64,000 bases of DNA from Flectonema sp. DT1601 (lineage: Eukaryota; Euglenozoa; Diplonemea; Diplonemida; Diplonemidae), in the NCBI GenBank assembly GCA_964019425.1, contig OZ025807.1, positions 926,823 to 990,822 of the forward strand, in the 5' to 3' direction. Of this stretch, positions 57,378 through 64,000 are shown one piece after another; position 1 is the stretch's first letter; each line of letters starts with the position of its first letter. The notes beneath the pieces were generated by a model. It ran no database searches. It had not been told where the DNA came from and saw only the letters and a list, made by a program, of their open reading frames with translations. The position numbers were made by a program, and so were the translations under genes.

Positions 57378-59012
57378 ATGTCACTTCGATTGGCAACTGC
57401 TGCCGCCCTTGCGGGAGTTTCACTCGCAACACCAGAACAGGTACACTTGGCTCTTGGAAAGACCACTTCAGAATTAAACGTCGAGTGGGTAACTCAAACA
57501 ACATCAGAAGACTCTATAGTTTGGGGATTGTCTCCAACAGAGTTATCAAGTACTGAGAAGGGTGATAGTGTTGCTTACACGAAGGATGAGGGTAGAAAGT
57601 GGTACACACACGTGGCTACGATGAATAATTTACAAGAAAACACAAATTACTACTACAAGGTTGGTAACAACCAAACAGGTTACTCTGACGTCTTCAAAGT
57701 GATGAACGAAAGGAAAGCGACTATCGACAAGCCTTTTAAACACATTCTGTTTGGTGACTTGGGAACGAGTTGCGGCTTCTCACTTTGCGAAGCATGTACT
57801 CAGCAAAGTTTGATATGCGATGCTGCAACTTGCGCCAAGAACAGGACTGATGCTGGGCTCATTTCTGAAACTGATGCCGATATGTTCCTTCACGTTGGTG
57901 ACTTTGCGTACAATCTCGCTGATGGGAACGGGACAATTGGAGACCAGTTCTTCAAAAATATCCAACAAGTCGCTGCTAAGACTCCGTACATGGTCAGTCA
58001 CGGGAACCATGAGGACACACATGCGAATTTGGCTCACTACCTCGAAAGGTTTCGTTTGATGCCTTCGAATGCAGAACCACCAACTTACCTCTCGCACAAT
58101 GGAAGAACTACAAACAGTTTGTACTTCTCCTGGAACCACGGACTCGTTCATTACGTAGCGATCAGTACTGAGATGTGGTTTGGAACTGGAGACCTCACTG
58201 CTAACCTCCTCACAATGTTGAGGTGGCTGAGGAATGATTTAAAGAAGGCCAATGAAAACAGAGATAAGTTCCCTTGGATAATTGTACATGGCCATCGTTC
58301 TATTTACTGCAGTTGCGATAAGGACTGCGATATCGGTGCTGAATTCATCCGACTCGAAATGGAACCGATCCTCTTCGAGAATGGTGTTGACTTCTTCATC
58401 AACGGACATGAACACAACTATGAGAGGATGTGGCCGACTTACAAGAGCAAGTCTGACCAGTCAAATTTTAACCCAAAGGCAACCGTGTACGTAGTGACTG
58501 GGGCTGCGGGTTCACGAGAGATGCACGAGCCGTTCACGAAGCCACAGCCGAGCTGGTCGGCATTCCGTTCAAACACGTTCTCGTACACGAGAATGTACGT
58601 GCACAACGCATCGCACATCCACTGGCAGCAGGTACAGACTGACCCAACTCTGTTCCCTGGATCTGACTACGGTCGTGTTATTGATGACACATGGTTTGTT
58701 CAGAACAGCCACGGACCTTTCAACGAATCTCTGGCCCCGAAGAAGAAACCGACGTCTTGTAGCATCTGCGGTGAGTACGATCACTGGGCACCGTTGTTGG
58801 GATTGGAGGACGGATCCGGAAGGTCAATGGTTGAGCTGATTGCAGAGTACAGAAAGAAGAACGGAGATGATGCTTGGAGGAGTAAACTTGAGTCTTTGAT
58901 GAGTCAGTTGCAGTCGAACCTGACTGTTTGGGAGGACGTCCGTGAAGACGGGAACTCTGATGGTGCCTGGGCTGAGAAGAAGGGATTCCAATGGAAAGGT
59001 GGAGGTCAGTAA
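57378..59012 (+). CDS. Purple acid phosphatase, secreted, copy 2
   Basis: The product has 544 residues with the same layout as copy 1: signal peptide, fibronectin-III-like domain and a catalytic domain with GDLG, GDFAYN, GNHE, HGHRS and GHEHNYER. Here the second motif is preceded by His (FLHVGDF), the usual form. The 5' third and the 3' third are nearly identical in DNA to copy 1, while the centre (about 57915-58450) differs at many positions, including around the lid of the active site. That pattern points to gene conversion or selection on the centre. Substrate preference may therefore differ between copies. The codons prefer C and G at third positions. Confidence 0.94.
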   Translation: MSLRLATAAALAGVSLATPEQVHLALGKTTSELNVEWVTQTTSEDSIVWGLSPTELSSTEKGDSVAYTKDEGRKWYTHVATMNNLQENTNYYYKVGNNQTGYSDVFKVMNERKATIDKPFKHILFGDLGTSCGFSLCEACTQQSLICDAATCAKNRTDAGLISETDADMFLHVGDFAYNLADGNGTIGDQFFKNIQQVAAKTPYMVSHGNHEDTHANLAHYLERFRLMPSNAEPPTYLSHNGRTTNSLYFSWNHGLVHYVAISTEMWFGTGDLTANLLTMLRWLRNDLKKANENRDKFPWIIVHGHRSIYCSCDKDCDIGAEFIRLEMEPILFENGVDFFINGHEHNYERMWPTYKSKSDQSNFNPKATVYVVTGAAGSREMHEPFTKPQPSWSAFRSNTFSYTRMYVHNASHIHWQQVQTDPTLFPGSDYGRVIDDTWFVQNSHGPFNESLAPKKKPTSCSICGEYDHWAPLLGLEDGSGRSMVELIAEYRKKNGDDAWRSKLESLMSQLQSNLTVWEDVREDGNSDGAWAEKKGFQWKGGGQ

Positions 59013-59574
59013 GTAGTTTCTTAAGAGATAGATCTCCACATCATATGTTCCTCTCTAGTTTATCGAGTAATAAGTACTCGTCCCTCTCTTACACTGTGGA
59101 AGCGATGGCAGATGATCGTACGCTGTGTTGACTTACCTCTAGTTAGAGGACACTCTGTTTGCACTCTTCAGCAAAATAGAAGTCACCTCGAGCGGCGCTA
59201 TTAGCTCCTTACGCGGCAGTGGTTTCGTCGTTTTGTTTTGTTTGTTTTTGCCTTCCGTTTGGAAATGCCTTTTATATTTCGGAGTCGGTTACGAAACACA
59301 CAGATTTATTACTTTCGACGGACATTAAAGTTGTTTCGTCTCATGTGTACCGAATTCCTATCCAGCTTCGAAATTTGTATAAGGGAGAGTTCTTGTAAGC
59401 TTCCCTAACGTAACTAAGTAATTATAACTTCTTCATCAACGATAACACGTGTGATTATTGTGTGGAATTATTTATTCGTGTTTTTTTTGGTTTTTATTGG
59501 AGTTAACTACATAGCATTGTGTCACAGTATAACTGTTTTTATATTACTACTATTTAATTAAGCAGTACCACAAC
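59013..59574 (+). other. Intergenic spacer
   Basis: A 562-base spacer with no coding signal. GTGTCACAG ending at 59527 and TTAATTAAGCAG near 59563 are candidate acceptors before the next start. Confidence 0.6.
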
Positions 59575-61659
59575 ATGTACTGGGTGATTATATTTGTGGT
59601 AGTGTTGTTGGCGAGTGAGGTTTCATCTGTATCCCAAAAATCGTGTATAGGAGGGAGTTATCGAGATGGGATAGTGAGCGATGAATATTTATATACCGTT
59701 ACGGAGTGCGGACTTAATATTTATGACTGGAGGGGAATAAAACCTAAACAGGTTGGGGGACTTCAAACAGAAGGAACTGCGCAAGGAATCGCTATTAACG
59801 GGACAACAGTTCTTATAGCTGACGGTGATAGTGGTGTGTTAATTATTGATACAAGTGACCTGACACTTCCGAAAGTAGTTGGAAAATATCAAACAAAGTC
59901 TGCTTTGAAAATTGAGATTATAACGAACCTTAACATCGCAGTCATTGCAACAGGTATCGACGGCATTGATATTATATCTCTTGAATCCCCATCAAAACCA
60001 ATACTTTTAGTTAAAGGATTCAAGTATGAAAACCACAAGTCAACAACAGCAATAAAAAGATACCAAACAAACACCATCATAGTCACTGGATTAGAAACAG
60101 TTGCTGCTTTGAATATAACAAATCCGAAAATGCCGACCCTGCTCAGTAGCACTTCAGTTGTTGGAACCCCTCACGGCATTCAATTTGATCAACTAAGTTA
60201 TGTATATGTACTTCAGGGTAGTCAAGGTATAGGGGTAGTTGATTGTAAGAATATTTCGTTAATTTCTTTGATTAAAAATGAGCCTACCCCGGGAGGATCG
60301 GCGACCAGTATGCTAATTCTAAGTGACACCGCATTTGTTGGTGATGGCAGACAACTTTCAGAATTTAATATCTCAGATAGAAGTTCACCCACAAAAGGAA
60401 GTTCTGTTGGAACAGAATTAAGATTATCAGTTGCTAATACAATCTCTCAAGTTGTAAGTCTTTCGAATGGTGTTGTTGGTGTTCTCTGTGGGAATAATTT
60501 ATTTTCTGTTAAAAGTCTCTCAAATGGATTATCACTTGCGGGGATGTATTCAAATATAAACATCGTCCCTGCGTCAGTTGCAACTTCCTCAATGTTGTAT
60601 CTTTCGGATGTCTCAACTTCTCTTATTGTGATTAACATTTCTAATCCGATGCAACCAAATACGTTATCAAGATCTTCATTTGGACTTCAAATTCCGTTTC
60701 TTGTTAGTGATATGGTCCTAGTTGAGAGTTTGTCTTTTGTAGTAATTTGTTACGATGATGGTGTTGTTGTGGTAGATATCTCAAACAGTGTTTCTCCAAC
60801 TCTAGTTAAAATGATTGATGTGAATTGTACTTCCATTGCAACCTTTGAAGAAAATAATGATAAATATATCATAGCGTCTGATGGTGACGGATTTCAGATT
60901 TATAATTTGATTACATTCGCGTCTGTTGGTAATTCCTTCCCATGGAAGGGACTTCAGAGTATTGGAGTTGGTGTAATTAATCAAAAACCTGTCGCATTAT
61001 TAGTATCAGATAGTAAGGGAATGGCCTTGTTGGATCTTTCACAACCAGCTTTGGTGTCCGTGTTGTGGGAGAATAGTTTTATTACTTTGCCATCATCGAA
61101 TGGAATAATTATTTCAGAAACTGGTATTGCTATTGTCAATGGTTTGAATTATGGAATTACTTTATTCGACCTAAGCGACTTGGATAAACCTAAACTTCTC
61201 TCATCAGTTGAGTTGGTCACTACGATGCAGTCGACGGTTTCTACTAATGGTGATTTGATTTATGTTTCTACTAGTGATGGGTTTTCGGAAATTGATTTTT
61301 CAAATCCCAAAGTGCCAACAATTCTTCAAAACATCTCAGTAGTTGGTGCGACGTACCTAACTGATCCATTGCTTTCAATTTCATTTTCTGATGTAGACGG
61401 AGGTGTTATTTACTACGCGATCCCTGGACAGTTGGAAATTTGGAGTATCAGCACTCCATCATCACCGTCTCCAGTCCCGGCTCCTTTTGTACCAGCCCAT
61501 CACGAATCTGAAACTGACGACAATTTGGTTCTCATAATTATTCTGGCAGCCACCATTCCAATATCTCTATCTATTATAGCTGGTATTTATGTTTATTCTG
61601 ATAAGAAAATTGTAAAATTCCATCCTCACGATGACGAAAACCTAATGGAATTGGAGTAA
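59575..61659 (+). CDS. LVIVD-repeat beta-propeller type I membrane protein
   Basis: The product has 694 residues: a signal peptide (YWVIIFVVVLLASEVSSV), a long ectodomain of repeated units of about 40-45 residues with the pattern G-hydrophobic-x-I-x-D-hydrophobic-S-x-P-x-x-P (for example GVLIIDTSDLTLPKVVG, GVVVVDISNSVSPTLVK, FSEIDFSNPKVPTIL), then a membrane helix (LVLIIILAATIPISLSIIAG) and a short tail. The units match LVIVD repeats, which form propellers in surface and secreted proteins. Its function is not known; it may be an adhesion or binding protein. It interrupts the phosphatase tandem and is unrelated to it. Single exon. Confidence 0.82.
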   Translation: MYWVIIFVVVLLASEVSSVSQKSCIGGSYRDGIVSDEYLYTVTECGLNIYDWRGIKPKQVGGLQTEGTAQGIAINGTTVLIADGDSGVLIIDTSDLTLPKVVGKYQTKSALKIEIITNLNIAVIATGIDGIDIISLESPSKPILLVKGFKYENHKSTTAIKRYQTNTIIVTGLETVAALNITNPKMPTLLSSTSVVGTPHGIQFDQLSYVYVLQGSQGIGVVDCKNISLISLIKNEPTPGGSATSMLILSDTAFVGDGRQLSEFNISDRSSPTKGSSVGTELRLSVANTISQVVSLSNGVVGVLCGNNLFSVKSLSNGLSLAGMYSNINIVPASVATSSMLYLSDVSTSLIVINISNPMQPNTLSRSSFGLQIPFLVSDMVLVESLSFVVICYDDGVVVVDISNSVSPTLVKMIDVNCTSIATFEENNDKYIIASDGDGFQIYNLITFASVGNSFPWKGLQSIGVGVINQKPVALLVSDSKGMALLDLSQPALVSVLWENSFITLPSSNGIIISETGIAIVNGLNYGITLFDLSDLDKPKLLSSVELVTTMQSTVSTNGDLIYVSTSDGFSEIDFSNPKVPTILQNISVVGATYLTDPLLSISFSDVDGGVIYYAIPGQLEIWSISTPSSPSPVPAPFVPAHHESETDDNLVLIIILAATIPISLSIIAGIYVYSDKKIVKFHPHDDENLMELE

Positions 61660-63189
61660 GTGCGTCCATTTTTTTTTTTTTTTTTACTTTTCTTCTTGTT
61701 TGTTTATTACAGTGTTTTCACTCGTTGGAATGTTTGTTTCGTGCTATTTTTTTTTTTCCCCAGATTTTTCGAAAGTTTTTGTCAGTGCCGTGCCAATGAA
61801 GCAACAAGCAACAAGGCTTTTTTTTTTTTTTTTTTTTTAGTTTAAATCTCTGCAAGGTGAACAACTGGGAGGCGCGATCCTTCCCAGCTGAAGCTATAAA
61901 AAAACAATCTCCACGATTGGGCCCTCTATTGGTGCGGGTTACCCAGACCCCCCCCGCAGTCATCAGTTCTGGGCTTTTTTTCTCTCATTCTTATGCATAG
62001 CAGGTGGAGGTTTCATCAGTGGGAGTTAGCAAAGACTTCTGCGCGGTGCTACTGTTTGTGTAATAGTGTTTGTTCTTTTTTTTTGTTGTGCTTCTGAAGT
62101 CGGTTATAATCTGTTTCGATCAACTGATATTCTTTTTTTAATTTATTTCGATTTCTATCACCTATTTTATTTAGTCACGCCCTGCTAAACTATTCATGTT
62201 TGGTGGGGCTCTGCTTAGCGAGGCGAATCCTTCTTTCCTGAGGAAGGACGCGGGTAAGTATTATTCAGAATTTTTTTTATTTTTTTTTTTTTTTGAATTT
62301 CTTACGAACGTAATGTTGTTGCTATCAACAGCGTTTTAATTTGTTTGTTTTTTTTTTCTAATCCCGTTTGGGGGATCTTCTTAATTGAATGCATGAAATC
62401 ATCATAACGTAGATCATCGCTGACCCTTCTGTTTTTCCCTTCGGTAGCTTGTCGGGCTGCCTGCCTAGAAGTTTACGAGTTTGGTTTTCTTTGGTATCGC
62501 TGAAGACATCAAAGGGAACGTGTTAGTTACTTCTGTACATCGTGATGTCAGTCACCAATTCCTGTTCACACTAACCTCTTCGAACGAAGCGCGTTGTTAT
62601 CGTCTCATATGTCAAAATTGGTATAATACTTTTGAATGTATTCTGTTTGGGTTCTTTATTGTTATTCTTCACTCTTTTATCTTTCCCTTTCTTTGGGGTC
62701 CTTTTAAGCAATAAATGTCTGGCGTCACTATTTGTGATTACCTGTTCACAATCTACAATTTTATACCTTCCATGTGTATGCACTCTATCAGTTTTGTTTA
62801 TACACTATTGTTGTGTGGTGAGCTGCCTGTGAATACTGCCAACCTTCTGAAGTTGTAGATGATATTTGTTAGCTGCCTGAAATTGTAATCCATCGGAGGG
62901 TCCCAAGAGAGTCGAATCATTTTAGTAACAAGTCTTCTGCTTTCGATAACAAACTTGCATTGTGTTCGTTTCTTAGTTACTCATCGCTAAGTTTATTACT
63001 AGATAATCGATCGGTTTCTTAGTTAGCTGAGTGCTTCTTATCAGAGCAATTCTTTCTAACAGGCTTGCAGAAAACAGAGTTCTATTTTCGTACGTGCTTC
63101 CATTCCACTTATATTATGATTTCTCTCATTTTCACATTTGACTTAACCAGGAAGGCAAAGTATTATATTTGCGGAACTGCGGAGCAACA
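61660..63189 (+). other. Long intergenic spacer with a GC-richer structured part
   Basis: About 1.53 kb without a convincing coding region. The part at about 61855-62255 is richer in G and C and holds several hairpins (CTGGGA...TCCCAG, TGCGGG...CCCGCA, CCTTC...GAAGG), then GTAAGT at 62252 followed by AATTTTTTTT-type runs. The rest is T-rich. TTTGACTTAACCAG ending at 63150 is a candidate acceptor for the next gene. Confidence 0.55.
61855..62255 (+). ncRNA. Possible structured RNA region (unassigned)
   Basis: It contrasts with the A/T-rich flanks and contains at least three stem-loops, an AACAACTGGGAGGCGCGATCC stretch folding on CTTCCCAG, and ends ...GGACGCGG/GTAAGT before T-runs. No known family is recognised; tRNA and U-snRNA signatures are absent. 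This is a weak call. Confidence 0.2.
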
Positions 63190-64000
63190 ATGGCACGTCT
63201 TACACTATTTGCTTCGCTGTTGGGAATCGGGCTGGCAAATTCCATTGAGCAGGTTCACTTGAATCTCGGTATGAACACTTCAGAACTGACTGTGCAGTGG
63301 GTGACTCAGGAAGAGTCTTTGAGGGACATCATCCGATGGGGAACTTCCGCATCGTCACTCAGCCAATCAGCTGATGGAAACTCGAGAGCGTTCACGGAAG
63401 ATGCCAACAGAACTGAATGGTACACTCACGTGGCTACAATGACAGGTTTAGAAACAAACACTGAGTACTACTACATAGTAGGTGACTTACAGAATGGATT
63501 CTCTGATGTCTACAAAGTAATGAACAGAAGGAAGGCCACAGTAGATAAACCGTTCAAACATGTTCTGTTAGGCGATTTGGGATCTTCTTGCGCCTTCGCT
63601 CTGTGCAATGCGTGCACTCAAAAGAGCATCATCTGCAACTCGACAACTTGTGCAAGGAATACGACGGTCGGTCTGGTGGGCGAGATGGATGCCGACATGT
63701 TCCTTCACGTTGGTGACTTTGCCTATGATTTGGGATCTGACAACGGCCGCGTTGGTGACCAGTTCTTCAACAACATTGAACAGATCGCAGCTCGTGTTCC
63801 CTACATGGTCAGTCACGGTAACCACGAGGATTATGAAATTAATCTGGCACACTACATTGAAAGCTTCAGAGGAATGCCGTCCAACGCGGTTCCTACGGAG
63901 TTCAATACAAGCAACGGGAAGACAACCAACTCACTTTACTTCTCGTGGGATCACGGACTCGTTCACTACGTCGCGATATCAACCGAATTATGGTTCGGAG
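63190..64000 (+). CDS. Purple acid phosphatase, secreted, copy 3 (runs off the right edge)
   Basis: The first 270 residues of a third paralogue are visible. A signal peptide (RLTLFASLLGIGLANS) precedes the fibronectin-III-like domain (IEQVHLNLGMNTSELTVQWV), GDLGSSCAF, FLHVGDFAYDLGSDNG and SHGNHEDYE. The three motifs expected in this part are intact; the two C-terminal His motifs lie outside the window. It is clearly more diverged from copies 1 and 2 than they are from each other, so it is an older duplicate. ATG 63190 gives a signal peptide directly and aligns with the starts of the other copies. Confidence 0.93.
   Translation, partial: MARLTLFASLLGIGLANSIEQVHLNLGMNTSELTVQWVTQEESLRDIIRWGTSASSLSQSADGNSRAFTEDANRTEWYTHVATMTGLETNTEYYYIVGDLQNGFSDVYKVMNRRKATVDKPFKHVLLGDLGSSCAFALCNACTQKSIICNSTTCARNTTVGLVGEMDADMFLHVGDFAYDLGSDNGRVGDQFFNNIEQIAARVPYMVSHGNHEDYEINLAHYIESFRGMPSNAVPTEFNTSNGKTTNSLYFSWDHGLVHYVAISTELWFG

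Noticed and set aside
61718-61963. Antisense frame in the spacer after the propeller gene
   Set aside because: Includes a poly-Lys run from a T-tract and has no family features.

Overview
The window is nuclear DNA of a unicellular eukaryote, most likely a euglenozoan outside the kinetoplastids (a diplonemid, symbiontid or euglenid). The main clue is alpha-tubulin: it carries IGIEDDAF after Lys40 and ends [13 protein letters not shown], a pattern I recall from Euglena and trypanosomes and not from other groups. Supporting clues are that all 26 recognised genes lie on the + strand, that nearly every start codon follows a pyrimidine tract plus AG (as expected for spliced-leader addition in polycistronic units), and that a BLUF photoreceptor domain is present. 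Seventeen short GT-AG cis-introns argue against a kinetoplastid. This assignment is an inference.

Layout. 1-4.2 kb: tail of an unknown acidic protein, 5-formyltetrahydrofolate cyclo-ligase, an unknown multi-pass membrane protein, an unknown Cys-containing protein and a tail-anchored VAP/MSP protein. 5-12 kb: a 2312-residue secreted-then-anchored receptor made of cadherin-like NDPP repeats. 12.3-21.6 kb: an unknown protein, an RlaP-like nucleotidyltransferase, Nup43, a small probable mitochondrial membrane protein, the TORC1 subunit Raptor and a RING-H2 protein. 21.9-32.3 kb: a proline-rich protein, TRAPPC12, a BLUF protein with a C-terminal EF-hand, a polycystin-type channel with an N-terminal PDZ-like domain, and an unknown membrane protein. 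32.6-40.8 kb: a secreted astacin protease, a nucleotidyltransferase-glucuronokinase fusion, alpha-tubulin and a coiled-coil protein. 41-52.9 kb: a 3823-residue HECT ubiquitin ligase. 55-64 kb: three purple acid phosphatase genes, the first two nearly identical at both ends, with an LVIVD beta-propeller membrane protein between the second and third.

Neighbours are functionally unrelated, as expected if the array is a transcription unit and not an operon of linked functions. The one functional cluster is the phosphatase tandem. Spacers are A/T-rich with many homopolymer runs. I found no tRNA, rRNA, CRISPR, transposon or virus-like element.

The strongest leads are: (1) the BLUF protein, whose flavin-site Tyr7, Asn31 and Gln49 match the spacing of AppA, joined to an unrecognised domain and an EF-hand; (2) cis-introns with T-rich starts and A-rich ends that are often complementary, unlike the pyrimidine-rich acceptors before start codons; (3) the one-strand array; (4) the mosaic phosphatase pair; (5) the glucuronokinase fusion and the PDZ-polycystin.
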